A program made the translations under genes and the position numbers. Below are positions 44,634 to 55,272 of a stretch of 64,000 nt of DNA, piece after piece. Location: assembly GCF_014333425.1 (NCBI RefSeq), contig NZ_JACRYT010000005.1, positions 1 through 64,000 of the forward strand, given 5' to 3'. How positions within the stretch are numbered: the first letter of the stretch is position 1; each line of letters opens with the position of its first letter. The notes beneath the pieces were generated by a model. That model was given only the letters and a program-made list of their open reading frames with translations. It did not search any database and was not told the origin of the DNA. The stretch is from Zhenpiania hominis. GTDB lineage: Bacteria > Bacillota > Clostridia > Peptostreptococcales > Anaerovoracaceae.

Positions 44634-47600
44634 ATGAGATTAGGTATTGATGTAGGATCAACAACAGTAAAATTAGTGCTGCTGGACAGCGACAATAGTA
44701 TTTTATACAGCAGATACGAGCGGCACATGTCGAATGTATTCGAGACGGTAGCGCAGCTGCTGCAGGATCTGTACGCTAAATATCCGGACGCGGAAATGAA
44801 AGCTGTAATTACAGGATCCGGCGGACTTTCTCTATCACAGCTTCTGGAGATTCCGTTTGAGCAGGAGGTTGTAACCTGCAGCGCGGCAGTGGAAAAACTG
44901 ATTCCGGAAACGGATGTCGCCATTGAGCTGGGCGGTGAGGACGCGAAAATCACCTTTTACGGACAGACGGTAGAGCAGAGGATGAATGGTACATGCGCGG
45001 GAGGAACCGGAGCTTTTATCGATCAGATGGCGGTTCTCCTGAACACGGACGCGGCTGGTCTGAATGAAGCCGCGAAAAAACACAAAATGATTTATCCCAT
45101 TGCCGCGAGATGCGGTGTTTTCGCAAAGACGGACATTCAGCCGCTGATCAATGAGGGAGCGGAAATTGAAGATTTATCAGCGTCGATCTTTCAGGCGGTT
45201 GTAAACCAAACCATCAGCGGACTGGCGTGCGGACGAACGATTAAGGGGAAAGTCGCTTTCCTGGGGGGACCTTTATCGTTTCTTTCCGAGCTTCGCAAAC
45301 GCTTTATTGAGACCCTTGATCTTGCGGATGAGGATGTGATCTTCCCGGAAGATTCGAAATACTTCGTAGCTATCGGAGCAGCGATGACAGCGCAGAAATA
45401 TGAGACTCTCTCTCTCTCGGAGGTGACGGAACGGATTAAAAACCTGGATCCGGCGCAGATGTCGGATACCAAGCATGTAGATCCATTGTTTTCAGGGCAC
45501 GAGGATTATCAGGAATTTGTGGAACGACACAAAAAAGACGCGATTAAGAAAAAGGATATCCGGAAAGCAAAAGGAAAAGTCTTCCTTGGTATTGACGCGG
45601 GTTCGACCACGACTAAGGCGGCGCTCATTGATGACGAGAAAAATCTGCTGTACTCCTTTTACCGGAATAATGAGGGGAAACCCATTGAAGCCTGCATGGT
45701 GATGCTGAAGGAACTTTATTCCCAGCTTCCGAAGGAAGCGTTTATCGCCAACGCGACGGTTACCGGATACGGTGAAGGGCTGATTAAGGCGGCTTTCAAA
45801 GTGGATCTGGGCGAGATCGAGACCATGGCTCATTATAAGGGAGCGGAAGAATTTCTGCCGGGGGTTGAATTTATCCTCGATATCGGCGGGCAGGATATGA
45901 AATGTATGAAGATTAAAGACAACGCGATCTATAATATCATGCTGAATGAAGCCTGCTCCTCCGGGTGTGGTTCCTTTATTGAAACGTATGCCAAATCGGT
46001 GAATATGGATGTGCAGACATTTGCGAAGGAAGCGCTGTTTGCCAAGGCACCGGTGGATCTGGGCACGAGATGCACGGTCTTTATGAACTCCAAGGTAAAA
46101 CAGGCGCAGAAAGAGGGCGCTACGATTGGAGATATTTCCGCGGGATTGTCCTATTCCGTTATTAAGAACGCGCTGTACAAGGTAATCAAACTGAGAAACC
46201 CGGAGGAAGCCGGAGAGCGAATTGTCGTGCAGGGCGGAACCTTCCTGAACGACGCGGTACTGCGGAGTATCGAGAAAATTATTGGCAAGAACGTGGTGCG
46301 GCCGGATATTTCCGGCATCATGGGAGCTTATGGCGCCGCGATTATAGCGAGAGAAAACTATGTGGAAGATACGGAATCTTCGATTCTCAAACCGGAGGAC
46401 ATGGATTCCTTTACCGTGGAGAATACCCATACCCGGTGCAAAGGATGCGAGAACAACTGCCTTCTGACCATCAATCGGTTTAACGACGGCAGCCGCTTTA
46501 TCACCGGAAACCGCTGTGAGAAGGGAGAAGGAAAATCAAGCGAGGAAAACGAGATTCCGAATCTGTATGAGTATAAATTTAAGAGGCTGTTTGACTATAA
46601 ACCGCTGAGTGAAATGGACTCCGCGAGAGGAACGATCGGAATCCCGAGAGTCCTGAATATGTATGAGAATTACCCGTTCTGGTTTACCTGCTTCACGAAG
46701 CTGGGGTTCCGGGTGCAGCTTTCACCTCCGTCCAGCAAGGAGTTGTATGAAGGCGGTATGGAAACCATTTCTTCGGATACTGCCTGCTATCCGGCAAAAC
46801 TGGTGCACGGACATGTGAAATGGCTGGTAGACCGGGGCGTAAAATGGATTTTCTATCCGAGCATCAATTATGAACGGATCGAAGACCCGACGGCGCCAAA
46901 CCATTATAACTGCCCGATCGTCGCTACATATCCGGAAGTTATCGCGGGCAATATGGATGATATCTTTGAGGAAAATGATGTTATCTTTTCTCATCCTTTT
47001 CTGCCTTATGACGATGATGAGGCTCTGGTGAGAGAACTCTACCGCGTACTGAGCCGCACCGGCGTTACCAGATCCCAGGTAGAGCGCGCCGTAAAGAGCG
47101 GGCGCGCGGAGATGAAGCATTTTAAGGATGATATTAAGAAAAAGGGAGAATATTCCCTGAAGTACGCAAGAGAACATAAAAAGAAAACCATTGTTCTCGC
47201 CGGTCGCCCTTACCATCTGGATCCGGAAATCAACCATGGAATTGATAAGATTATCACATCCTTTGATATGGTTGTAGTAACAGAGGATTCGATCGCGCAT
47301 CTTGGAAAACTGCCAAGACCGATCCGTGTGCTGGATCAGTGGATGTATCACTCGAGACTTTATAAGGCGGCTCAGTTTGTGGGAACTACCGATGACGTGG
47401 AACTGGTGCAGCTCAATTCCTTTGGCTGTGGGCTGGACGCGGTTACTACCGACCAGGTGGAAGAAATAACGAAGAAAAACAACAAGCTGTATACGGTGCT
47501 GAAAATTGACGAAGGATCCAATTTGGGGGCTGCCCGTATCCGTATCCGCTCTCTGAAAGCGGCTATGGATGAGAGGGAAAAGAACGGCATTAAGCATGTG

Positions 47601-48908
47601 GAAAACAATGCTCCTTATGAGAGAAAGTATTTTACAAAGGAGATGAAAAAGGAATATACGATTCTGATTCCGGAAATGTCGCCGATTCATTTCCAGTTCA
47701 TGGAAACTGCCCTTAAGAAAGCGGGGTACAATGCGGTGCTGCTGCCTACGGTAGATAAAAACGCGGTGGATGAAGGGTTGAAATATATCAATAACGACGC
47801 CTGCTATCCGACGATTGTGACACTGGGACAGATCATTTCCTATCTGAAATTGGGAAACGTGGATCTGGAGCGCACGGCGGTATTTATGAGCCAGACCGGA
47901 GGCGGATGCAGGGCGAGCAATTATGTGGCGCTGCTGCGAAAAGCGCTCAAAGATCTGGATATGGAACAGATTCCGGTTATCTCTGTCAATATAGCGGGGT
48001 TGGAGTCCAATCCGGGCTTTAAATTCAGCGCCGGATTGCTGAAACGTATGTTGATGGCATTGGTATATGGAGATGTCTTCATGCGGGTTCTGTATGCGAC
48101 ACGGCCGTATGAACAGGTTCCGGGGGCGGCTGACGAGTTGTATGAAAAATGGTCCCGCGTCGCGAGACGGAATGTTTATACAGGAAGCTTCCGGAAGTTC
48201 AAGAGCTGCATACAGGAAATTGTAAAGGATTTTGACGCATTGCCGCTGCGGGATATTAAAAAGCCAAAGGTTGGTGTTGTAGGAGAAATCCTCGTAAAAT
48301 ATCATCCGAACGCGAATAACGATATTGTAGGAACCATTGAGAGAGAAGGCGGCGAGGCGGTTGTTCTTGACCTGCTCGACTTTTTCCTGTATGGTATGTA
48401 CAGCAAGAAATTCAATTTTGAACATCTTTCGGGTTCTTATAAGGCGATGGTATTCAATAAGGCGGCTATCAAAGCCATCGAATATTTCCGGAAACCGGCA
48501 AGGAAGGCGCTTTCTGCCAGCATCCGGTTTGAAGAGCCGATGCATATTGAGGATATCGCCAAGAAAGCCAGCGAGATTATTTCCCTGGGTAATCAGTGCG
48601 GAGAAGGCTGGCTGCTGACCGGAGAGATGGTGGATCTGATTGACAGCGGCGTGGAAAATATCGTCTGCATGCAGCCTTTTGCCTGCCTGCCGAACCATGT
48701 AACCGGAAAAGGCGTGATGAAGGCTATGAGAAAGCGCAATCCGCTGGCGAATATCGCGGCCATTGATTATGACCCGGGAGCCAGTGATGTCAACCAGCTC
48801 AACCGGATTAAGCTGATGATGGCGACTGCGTATAAAAATATGGAAAAGGGCCTTTCCGAGCAGGATCGGAAGAAGATGGAGCCGGTGGTGTTTGATAAGG
48901 CGGAGTAA
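44634..48908 (+). CDS. 2-hydroxyacyl-CoA dehydratase activase-type fusion protein
   Basis: This protein of about 1424 aa has two BadF/HgdC-type ATPase domains in tandem: [15 protein letters not shown] at residues 3-17 with [14 protein letters not shown], and [15 protein letters not shown] from residue 319 with [13 protein letters not shown]. These are followed by a DUF2229/activator region with several conserved Cys ([21 protein letters not shown]) and a C-terminal HgdB-like half ([34 protein letters not shown]). HgdC-type activators pass electrons to a 4Fe-4S-containing dehydratase at ATP cost. This fused form is widespread in Clostridia and its substrate is unknown; it may drive low-potential electron transfer. 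ATG 44634 follows GAGGTAATT. Confidence 0.88.
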   Translation: MRLGIDVGSTTVKLVLLDSDNSILYSRYERHMSNVFETVAQLLQDLYAKYPDAEMKAVITGSGGLSLSQLLEIPFEQEVVTCSAAVEKLIPETDVAIELGGEDAKITFYGQTVEQRMNGTCAGGTGAFIDQMAVLLNTDAAGLNEAAKKHKMIYPIAARCGVFAKTDIQPLINEGAEIEDLSASIFQAVVNQTISGLACGRTIKGKVAFLGGPLSFLSELRKRFIETLDLADEDVIFPEDSKYFVAIGAAMTAQKYETLSLSEVTERIKNLDPAQMSDTKHVDPLFSGHEDYQEFVERHKKDAIKKKDIRKAKGKVFLGIDAGSTTTKAALIDDEKNLLYSFYRNNEGKPIEACMVMLKELYSQLPKEAFIANATVTGYGEGLIKAAFKVDLGEIETMAHYKGAEEFLPGVEFILDIGGQDMKCMKIKDNAIYNIMLNEACSSGCGSFIETYAKSVNMDVQTFAKEALFAKAPVDLGTRCTVFMNSKVKQAQKEGATIGDISAGLSYSVIKNALYKVIKLRNPEEAGERIVVQGGTFLNDAVLRSIEKIIGKNVVRPDISGIMGAYGAAIIARENYVEDTESSILKPEDMDSFTVENTHTRCKGCENNCLLTINRFNDGSRFITGNRCEKGEGKSSEENEIPNLYEYKFKRLFDYKPLSEMDSARGTIGIPRVLNMYENYPFWFTCFTKLGFRVQLSPPSSKELYEGGMETISSDTACYPAKLVHGHVKWLVDRGVKWIFYPSINYERIEDPTAPNHYNCPIVATYPEVIAGNMDDIFEENDVIFSHPFLPYDDDEALVRELYRVLSRTGVTRSQVERAVKSGRAEMKHFKDDIKKKGEYSLKYAREHKKKTIVLAGRPYHLDPEINHGIDKIITSFDMVVVTEDSIAHLGKLPRPIRVLDQWMYHSRLYKAAQFVGTTDDVELVQLNSFGCGLDAVTTDQVEEITKKNNKLYTVLKIDEGSNLGAARIRIRSLKAAMDEREKNGIKHVENNAPYERKYFTKEMKKEYTILIPEMSPIHFQFMETALKKAGYNAVLLPTVDKNAVDEGLKYINNDACYPTIVTLGQIISYLKLGNVDLERTAVFMSQTGGGCRASNYVALLRKALKDLDMEQIPVISVNIAGLESNPGFKFSAGLLKRMLMALVYGDVFMRVLYATRPYEQVPGAADELYEKWSRVARRNVYTGSFRKFKSCIQEIVKDFDALPLRDIKKPKVGVVGEILVKYHPNANNDIVGTIEREGGEAVVLDLLDFFLYGMYSKKFNFEHLSGSYKAMVFNKAAIKAIEYFRKPARKALSASIRFEEPMHIEDIAKKASEIISLGNQCGEGWLLTGEMVDLIDSGVENIVCMQPFACLPNHVTGKGVMKAMRKRNPLANIAAIDYDPGASDVNQLNRIKLMMATAYKNMEKGLSEQDRKKMEPVVFDKAE

Positions 48909-48968
48909 ACGTTGGAATGAAAGAATATGAGTTCGCGTTTGGTCTGTTGCCGGCGAAAACTTTTGCGG

Positions 48969-48997
48969 TTGAAAGCAGAGCGTTTTTCGTGTATACT
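48969..48997 (+). promoter_or_regulatory. promoter of yebC
   Basis: TTGAAA (48969-48974), a 17-bp spacer and TATACT (48992-48997), 35 bp before the ATG, with a GGAGGTG ribosome-binding site. Confidence 0.7.
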
Positions 48998-49031
48998 ATA
49001 TAAGTTAAAAATATACGAAGGAGGTGTCTTG

Positions 49032-49757
49032 ATGGGAAGACACGGTACAATTGCGGGAAGAAAAGAAAAACAGGACTCCAAACGGGCCGCGGTGTTTACA
49101 AAGTATGCCAGAGCGATTACGGTTGCGGCGAAAAACGGAGGCGATCCGGATTACAACGTAGCATTAAAGCACGCAATTGAAAAAGCAAAGAGCATCAATA
49201 TGCCTAATGATAATATTAAAAGAGCGATCAAAAAGGGAACCGGCGAACTGGCTGGCGAGACATATGAAACCGGTCGCTTTGAAGGGTACGGCGCTGCCGG
49301 CGTAGCGGTCATTGTCGATGTTCTGACGGATAATAAGAACCGAACCACAGCGGCGATGAAGCATGCCTTTGACAAATTCGGAGGTAACCTGGGTTCTCCG
49401 GGATGTGTATCCTATATGTTCGATCAGAAAGGCGTAATTGTCATTGAAAAAACCGATTCCGTAGATGAGGACGCGCTGATGGAAGCTGCCCTGGAAGCGG
49501 GCATGGACGACATGGTTACATACGACGACTGCTATGAAGTTCTGACGGCTCCGGAGGATTTTGACAGTGTAAATGAGGCTCTGAAAGCCGCGGGATATGA
49601 GTTTGTGGAAGCGGATATTGAATATCTCCCTTCCGTAGAATCCACGCCGACCGAGGAGCACGACATCAAGAATCTGAAAAAGATGATTGAAATGCTGGAA
49701 GATAACGACGATGTACAAAAAGTTTACCACAACTGTACGGTGGATTTGGAAAGCTAA
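49032..49757 (+). CDS. yebC: YebC/PmpR (TACO1-type) regulator
   Basis: This 241-aa protein starts MGRHGTIAGRKEKQDSKRAAVFTKYAR and carries the conserved EKAKSINMPNDNIKRAIKKG and EGYGAAGVAVIVDVLTDNKNRT blocks. The family binds DNA in some bacteria and in others supports translation of proline-rich stretches, like mitochondrial TACO1. The gene has its own promoter (48969-48997) and a strong terminator downstream, so it is transcribed alone. Confidence 0.94.
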   Translation: MGRHGTIAGRKEKQDSKRAAVFTKYARAITVAAKNGGDPDYNVALKHAIEKAKSINMPNDNIKRAIKKGTGELAGETYETGRFEGYGAAGVAVIVDVLTDNKNRTTAAMKHAFDKFGGNLGSPGCVSYMFDQKGVIVIEKTDSVDEDALMEAALEAGMDDMVTYDDCYEVLTAPEDFDSVNEALKAAGYEFVEADIEYLPSVESTPTEEHDIKNLKKMIEMLEDNDDVQKVYHNCTVDLES

Positions 49758-49779
49758 AGATATTATTTACATGTGCGGA

Positions 49780-49826
49780 AAACCTTTTTTTCGGATGGGA
49801 AGCCATTAGGAAAAAAGGTTTTTTTG
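49780..49826 (+). terminator. intrinsic terminator after yebC
   Basis: aaaccttttttt (49780-49791) pairs with aaaaaaggttt (49811-49821) around a G-rich loop, then a T tract. Confidence 0.8.
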
Positions 49827-49879
49827 ATAGGATTTTTAATAAGATGGTATCGGTAATAGAATAAGTACAAAATATTGGG

Positions 49880-50185
49880 TTGTGGTTATGGGCAATATTT
49901 TCTTTTTTTTGGATACCTGTTTTCTTTAGAAAAATACAAGACTATGAGTCTGTTAGAGGTGAAATAATCGGGATAAAGCTCGTATTAAAGGATAAAACGG
50001 TAAAGGTATCTAAAGTAATAAGAGGAAATAGTCAAATGCAGTATTATCTGTTGAATGGTGAGTTGGGGACGGTAGGGTTTCTTTCAAATGAAGAAGCACG
50101 AATAGAAATGTGTGTTCGATTAAAAGAGAATAAATATATTCAACTTATAGAGTCATGTTTTCCTGATTTGCAAGTCAAAAAGTAA
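49880..50185 (+). CDS. small protein with one N-terminal membrane segment, possibly truncated
   Basis: 101 residues from TTG 49880. WLWAIFSFFWIPVFF at the start is a hydrophobic anchor, then a charged beta-rich soluble part (EIIGIKLVLKDKTVKVSKVIRG ... YYLLNGELGTVGFLSNEEARIEM). No family recognised. An in-frame TAA lies six codons upstream, and no ribosome-binding site precedes TTG 49880, so the true N-terminus may be missing. It lies in AT-rich accessory DNA between yebC and the AbiH gene. Confidence 0.4.
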   Translation: MWLWAIFSFFWIPVFFRKIQDYESVRGEIIGIKLVLKDKTVKVSKVIRGNSQMQYYLLNGELGTVGFLSNEEARIEMCVRLKENKYIQLIESCFPDLQVKK

Positions 50186-50937
50186 CTTTAGAAGGGGTGA
50201 GTAAAAAAGAAATTTCCTTATGTAAAGTTAAGTTCCATACGGAAGAGTAAATGTAGCATTTTAGAGATTGGCAAAGTGTGTTAAACCCTTTAGTAAGTAG
50301 AATTTAATCAGAACAGATGCACCTGATGTAAAAAGGTAGGCGAAAACGACAATAAGAATAAGGATTATAAAAGTAAATTCCTGCTGTTTTCCATAAGCTT
50401 AAGAAGATTTTTCCATAGGTTTATTGTTATCATCTGATTTGAGTTACTTAAAAATATAGAGAGATTTGATGAAGTATTTTCTATGGTACTTTTGACGATG
50501 AGTCTCCAGCCACATGTTTTTATGGTGGAGGCCGAAAAAACATACCTGCGCTTCTTTCCGCTAAAGTAAAGGTATTACTATGCCATCGTTCATTATCAAA
50601 AGACTTCCGTGGCATAAACGCTATAATATTGTCCCTATAAGATTTCAGAACGATTACGATACGGGTTGTGCAAGGAAAAATGTTTTTTTGTTATCTACTG
50701 TTGTGTCATATGTAAGCTCTTAATTTCTACTATTGATATTACAACGAAAAAAGTAAAATGGATATTATCAGAGCGCGTAAGACTAAATTTCATACGAAAG
50801 AGGAACTTACTTGTGTATTCAAGGTAAAAGAATTTAGACATTATTAAATGAAAATTGGAGAATCGTTAATAGCAATTTGCCAAATAACAGTTTTGGGATC
50901 AGTTAAAAAGGTAGGAAATTAAAGAAGTAGAAGGGGA
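50186..50937. other. AT-rich gene-free accessory region
   Basis: About 750 bp with no supported gene. Stops are frequent in all frames and composition is far more AT-rich than the core. Two loosely similar stretches, taagttccatacggaagag (near 50227) and taaatttcatacgaaagag (near 50784), hint at a decayed repeat. Probably eroded mobile or accessory sequence. Confidence 0.4.
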
Positions 50938-51873
50938 GTGATCATTATTAATAACTATAAAAGTTTAGTAATAATAGGAAACGGGTTTGATTTACATTTA
51001 GGAATGAAAACCTCATATTATGACTTTAGAGATTATTTGCAAAATATTGAAAATAATTTCGATATTTTAGCGCTAATTGAATATGCATATGAAGGATTAG
51101 GAAATTTAAGTAGCGATGCAACCAGAAAAGTATCATTATGGAGTGATTTTGAAGAAAATTTATCTAAAATAAATACCGATGAGTTTATTACTGGATGGGG
51201 AAAGGAAGAAGAGGATGTTTTAGATGTTGAATTTATCTTAGGTAAAATGTATGAATTTTTGTATTCAAATTTTAGGAGGTGGGTAGTTTGTAAAGATATA
51301 GAAATAAAGAATAGAACGAGAGGTGTTTTTTCTAAAAATAGCTGTTATATAAATGGTGATTATACGTCTAGTTTAGAAAAATGGTATAATGTGAAACGGA
51401 AAAATATTTTTTATATCCATGGAGAGGCTAGAGAACACCGAACTATCGTATTAGGTCATAGCGGGTTACAATATAAGGATGAGTTTTTAGAAGATTATCA
51501 AGCTGCAATTGATATGGAAACAATAGGAAGTGCATATGGGAAAATTAATAGATTAGTATTAGATTATATCCTAAAAACCTCTAAAAACTATAAAAGAAAC
51601 CTTGATAGATTGAAAACATGGTTAAGAGACAACAAATCTTTTTATTTTAGAAAGATAGAACAAGTATATATTTTGGGGCATTCCATCAGTAACGTGGATT
51701 ATCCTTATTATAGGTACTTGCTACGTCATTTACCAAAAGCATGTATTTGGAAAGTTTCTTTTTATGATGATAACGAAAAAAGTCGTAAATTTCAATTTTT
51801 AAAACAGAATGGTATTAAATATTTTGAGTTAAGAGAGATAGAGGCATATATGCAAGAGTTACAACTTGATTAA
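50938..51873 (+). CDS. AbiH-family phage abortive-infection protein
   Basis: This 311-aa protein has LVIIGNGFDLHLGMKTSYYDFRDYL at about residues 10-34, the AbiH start motif. Also present are YINGDYTSSLEKWY and NIFYIHGE (the NYT-like/IHG core), IVLGHS, and the closing VYILGHSISNVDYPYYRYL. AbiH was described as an abortive phage infection factor in Lactococcus; the mechanism is unresolved. The GTG at 50938 touches its ribosome-binding site (AAGGGGA), so initiation at a later rare codon such as ATC/ATT 50941-50947 is possible. AT-rich, probably acquired. Confidence 0.82.
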   Translation: MIIINNYKSLVIIGNGFDLHLGMKTSYYDFRDYLQNIENNFDILALIEYAYEGLGNLSSDATRKVSLWSDFEENLSKINTDEFITGWGKEEEDVLDVEFILGKMYEFLYSNFRRWVVCKDIEIKNRTRGVFSKNSCYINGDYTSSLEKWYNVKRKNIFYIHGEAREHRTIVLGHSGLQYKDEFLEDYQAAIDMETIGSAYGKINRLVLDYILKTSKNYKRNLDRLKTWLRDNKSFYFRKIEQVYILGHSISNVDYPYYRYLLRHLPKACIWKVSFYDDNEKSRKFQFLKQNGIKYFELREIEAYMQELQLD

Positions 51874-52564
51874 TAAATTTGGGATCACAAGGAAAAATGG
51901 GAGCGTTTTACGAGGAACTGTGATATCCGGATCGAAAAAACCTCGGAAGGTACCTATCGCTATTTTGCTCCGACACAGATGTATGTGCTGGGGTGGGATC
52001 CAAACCAGCTGAGCATTTAAAAATTTTATTACAATCCGCTGGTTGCTCTTGAAGAACAGAGGCGTATTTGCTATAATAAACACAGTTCAAAAAATAATTT
52101 ATTCAGGAAAAAGGCGCGGAACGAGCTCCTGAATCTGGAAGGGAAATTCATGAGTATTTCACCTTGAATCGTATAGAATATGATATAGATCCTGAAGTGT
52201 TCGTTGAGAATTTATAATTCAACCTACGTTATAACATTGGGAGTCCGGAGTTTTCGGCGGCGGATGTCAAGCCGTCTTTGAACGGAAGACAGAGGCGGAA
52301 ACAGGGCACCCCCCTATCAAAGATAGGGCGTGAATTATATTCTCGACGGCATGTCGGGATTTCTTGCTTTTTGGATGCCGGAACCTGATTTGCGGAAAAC
52401 GGAGCCTGCCACTTTATGAAACGAAGGGCAGAGTTGGGAGAACCGCGTAAAAGAGGGGCAGACAGAGAAGACAATTAAAAATAGAAGAATCGAAGCCTAT
52501 ATCCAAAAATGTGAATGGGACTTGAAAGATGGTATCACAATCCGAAGGAAAGGAGTGTGATAGC
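51874..52564. other. region with gene remnants between abiH and the panBC operon
   Basis: No intact gene. One frame ends at the TAA near 52018-52020 and reads KWERFTRNCDIRIEKTSEG then RYFAPTQMYVLGWDPNQLSI, a protein-like fragment of about 50 residues without a start. A second, ending at the TAA near 52215-52217, includes REIHEYFTLNRIEYDIDPEV. Neither is recognised. A ccctatc/gatagggc hairpin lies at about 52305-52330. The last bases give the DUF2520 gene its GGAGTGTGATAGC leader. Confidence 0.5.
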
Positions 52565-53473
52565 ATGAAAGCAGGATTTATTGGTGCCGGAAAGGCGGGA
52601 TGCAGCCTTGGCCGGTATTTGCGCGATTTGCGGCTCAAAGAAAGCGCTGCGGCGGATGAAAATTCCGGAGCGGGCCGGACTTTTGAGCTCAGCGGATTTT
52701 ACAGTAAAACCTTTGAACATTCAAAGGAAGCGGCTGATGATACAAAATCGGCCGCTTTTTCTAATTTCGAACAGGTGATTTCAGAAAGTGATATCATCTT
52801 TATAACAACCCCGGACCGCGTGATTGGAGAAGTATGGGAAACGATTCGTAAAAAAGGAGAACAAGGGGAGCTCCCTGTCAAGGGCAGGATATTCTGTCAC
52901 TTGAGCGGTTCTCTGTCTTCTGAAGTGTTTCGCGGCAGAAAAGAACTTGGCGCCTTTGGATGCGCGGTGCATCCGATGCAGGCTATCAGCAGCCGGGACA
53001 CGGATTTTTCCGGAACCTTCTTTACCGCTGACGGAGACGCGGAGGCGGTGGCCGCGGTAAAAGAACTGCTGAGCCAAAAGGGAAATCCGGTGTCTGTAAT
53101 CGAACCTTCCTGCAAGAAAAAATACCATATGGCCGCCAGTACAGCAAGCAACCTGGTGGTGGGCCTGATCCAGATGGCTCTGGACGCGCTGGAGGAATGC
53201 GGATTTTCTCAGGATACCGCCCTTGCCATGCTTACGCCACTTATCGAGGGCAATGTAAAAAACATCTGTGAGAAAGGAACCGCGGCGGCGCTGACCGGGC
53301 CTGTGGAGCGGGGAGACGCGGAAACCGTAAAAGTGCATCTGCAGCAGCTTACTGGTGAACGGCGGGAAATTTACCGCCTGCTGTCCAGGCAGCTGATGGG
53401 AGTGGCGCGGGTAAAAAATGAGACGCGGGACTATTCAAATTTAGAAACATTACTGGAGGAAAAGGACCAATGA
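52565..53473 (+). CDS. Rossmann/DUF2520 dehydrogenase, probable PanG-type ketopantoate reductase
   Basis: This 302-aa protein has an N-terminal NAD(P)-binding fold starting [19 protein letters not shown] (GxGxxG) and a C-terminal helical DUF2520 domain with [18 protein letters not shown] and [21 protein letters not shown]. The His and Lys/Asn in these blocks are family-typical catalytic candidates. It overlaps panB by 4 bp and precedes panC. The missing pathway step is ketopantoate reduction, which fits PanG-type reductases of this group; no panE was seen. ATG 52565 has an AAAGGAG site. Confidence 0.8.
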   Translation: MKAGFIGAGKAGCSLGRYLRDLRLKESAAADENSGAGRTFELSGFYSKTFEHSKEAADDTKSAAFSNFEQVISESDIIFITTPDRVIGEVWETIRKKGEQGELPVKGRIFCHLSGSLSSEVFRGRKELGAFGCAVHPMQAISSRDTDFSGTFFTADGDAEAVAAVKELLSQKGNPVSVIEPSCKKKYHMAASTASNLVVGLIQMALDALEECGFSQDTALAMLTPLIEGNVKNICEKGTAAALTGPVERGDAETVKVHLQQLTGERREIYRLLSRQLMGVARVKNETRDYSNLETLLEEKDQ

Positions 53474-54297
53474 AAAACACAACAGCTACCTTTAAAAAAG
53501 CCAAAGAGGAAAAACAGAAGATTACCATGCTGACGGCATACGATTATTCCTTTGCCAAGCTTATGGATGAGGCGGGGATTAACTCGATTCTGGTAGGTGA
53601 TTCCGTGGGAATGGTGTGCCTGGGATATGAAGATACCCTGCCGGTCACCATGGAAGATATGATTCACCACACAAAAGCGGTCGCCAGAGGGGCGAAAAAC
53701 GCTCTGGTTGTGGCGGACATGCCGTTTATGTCTTACCAGACTTCTGTGTATGACGCGGTTGTTAACGCGGGCCGCCTGATAAAAGAGGGCGGAGCCCAGG
53801 CGGTCAAGCTGGAAGGCGGCTTTGAAGTGACGGAGCAGATCAAAGCGATTGTAGACGCTTCCATTCCGGTCGTCGCCCATATTGGTCTGACTCCTCAGTC
53901 CGTCAACTCCTTCGGAGGCTTTAAGGTGCAGGGAAAAAGTGAAGCGGCCGCGCAGAAGCTTCTGGATGAAGCCCGGGCGGTGGAAAAAGCGGGAGCTTTT
54001 GCGGTGGTAATGGAATGCGTTCCGGCAAAGCTGGCGGCGAAGATTACAGAAGAGCTGTCCATCCCGACCATCGGAATCGGAGCCGGCGCGGGCTGTGACG
54101 GCCAGGTGTTGGTTTATCAGGATATGCTGGGACTGTTCAGCGATTTCACGCCGAAATTCGTAAAGCAGTTCGCGAATGTAGGTGAAATCGTAAAAGGCGC
54201 CTTTGAAGGATATATCAGAGAAGTGCAGGAGGGAACCTTCCCGGCCCAGGAGCATACCTTTAAAATTGACGATGAAGTTTTAGACAAGTTGTATTAA
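53470..54297 (+). CDS. panB: 3-methyl-2-oxobutanoate hydroxymethyltransferase
   Basis: This 275-aa enzyme makes ketopantoate from 2-oxoisovalerate and 5,10-methylene-THF. Conserved blocks are [62 protein letters not shown], and [21 protein letters not shown]. Length is normal. The ATG overlaps the stop of the DUF2520 gene and panC follows after 11 bp. Confidence 0.96.
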   Translation: MKNTTATFKKAKEEKQKITMLTAYDYSFAKLMDEAGINSILVGDSVGMVCLGYEDTLPVTMEDMIHHTKAVARGAKNALVVADMPFMSYQTSVYDAVVNAGRLIKEGGAQAVKLEGGFEVTEQIKAIVDASIPVVAHIGLTPQSVNSFGGFKVQGKSEAAAQKLLDEARAVEKAGAFAVVMECVPAKLAAKITEELSIPTIGIGAGAGCDGQVLVYQDMLGLFSDFTPKFVKQFANVGEIVKGAFEGYIREVQEGTFPAQEHTFKIDDEVLDKLY

Positions 54298-54308
54298 AGA
54301 GGAGACAG

Positions 54309-55151
54309 ATGAAGACAGCGGAAACAGTAAAAGACACAAGAGCGATTATAAAAGAATGGAAAAAACAGGGACTCAGCGTCGGACTGGTCCCGACAATGGG
54401 ATTTCTCCATGAGGGGCACGAGAGTCTGATCCGGCGTTCGGCAGCGGAAAATGACCGGACGGTAGTCAGTATCTTTGTAAATCCCATGCAGTTTGGAAAA
54501 AATGAAGATCTGGAAACTTACCCCAGGGATTTTGAACGGGACAGCCGGATCTGTGAGAGAGCGGGAGCGGATCTGATTTTCCATCCACAGCCGGAGGAAA
54601 TGTATCCACCGGACTTTTTCACCTATACGGATATGGATACTCTTACGGAAGGGCTTTGCGGAAGCCATCGTCCGGGGCATTTTCGCGGCGTGTGTACAGT
54701 GGTGGGAAAGCTCTTTCATATCGCGGCGCCGGATCGGGCTTATTTCGGACAGAAAGACGCTCAGCAGCTTTCTGTTATCCGGAAAATGGTGCGGGATTTG
54801 AATTTTGATCTGGAAGTTGTCGGATGTCCTACAGTCCGAGAAGAAGACGGTCTCGCAAAAAGCTCCCGCAATACCTATCTTTCTCCGGAAGAACGACAGG
54901 CGGCAACGGTGCTTCATAAGGCTCTGCTGCATGCGGAAAAGGCCATTGCCGGAGGGGAGCGAGACGCGGCGGCAATCCGCGGGGAAATGCTGCGTATCAT
55001 TGAGGCTGAACCGCTGGCAGTTCCTGATTACGTGGAAATTGTAGACTGGGAGCTTCTGCAGCCTGTCCGGAAACTGGAGAAACCGGCTCTTGTGGCGGTT
55101 GCTGTAAAGTTTGGAAAAACCAGGCTGATCGATAATTATATCTGGGAGTAG
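54309..55151 (+). CDS. panC: pantoate--beta-alanine ligase (pantothenate synthetase)
   Basis: This 280-aa ATP-dependent ligase joins pantoate and beta-alanine to make pantothenate. GLVPTMGFLHEGHESLI is the HxGH-type nucleotidyl-transferase site, FVNPMQFGKNEDLETYPRD and GQKDAQQLSVI bind pantoate, and AKSSRNTYLSPEER is the KMSKS-equivalent loop. panD, for beta-alanine, is not in the window. GAGGAGAC precedes the ATG. Confidence 0.96.
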   Translation: MKTAETVKDTRAIIKEWKKQGLSVGLVPTMGFLHEGHESLIRRSAAENDRTVVSIFVNPMQFGKNEDLETYPRDFERDSRICERAGADLIFHPQPEEMYPPDFFTYTDMDTLTEGLCGSHRPGHFRGVCTVVGKLFHIAAPDRAYFGQKDAQQLSVIRKMVRDLNFDLEVVGCPTVREEDGLAKSSRNTYLSPEERQAATVLHKALLHAEKAIAGGERDAAAIRGEMLRIIEAEPLAVPDYVEIVDWELLQPVRKLEKPALVAVAVKFGKTRLIDNYIWE

Positions 55152-55212
55152 CGGAAAGGAGACTGGAAAAACTTTCAGATTTCCCCTTGATTTTCAGGAA
55201 AGACTGGTATAT

Positions 55213-55246
55213 TATAATGTTAGCACTCATTAAATATGAGTGCTAA
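55213..55246 (+). promoter_or_regulatory. htpG promoter with perfect CIRCE (HrcA) operator
   Basis: TATAAT (55213-55218) is followed at once by TTAGCACTC (55220-55228), a 9-bp spacer and GAGTGCTAA (55238-55246), an exact CIRCE inverted repeat. The repressor HrcA binds this element in Firmicutes, so htpG here should be HrcA-controlled. Candidate -35 sequences are TTGATT (55187-55192) and TTTTCA (55191-55196). Confidence 0.9.
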
Positions 55247-55272
55247 CATTTTTAGGTTAAAGGAGAACAACT

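Noticed and set aside
46722..48698. 658-codon minus-strand frame over the activase gene
   Set aside because: It mirrors a strongly conserved fusion protein and has no family features of its own.
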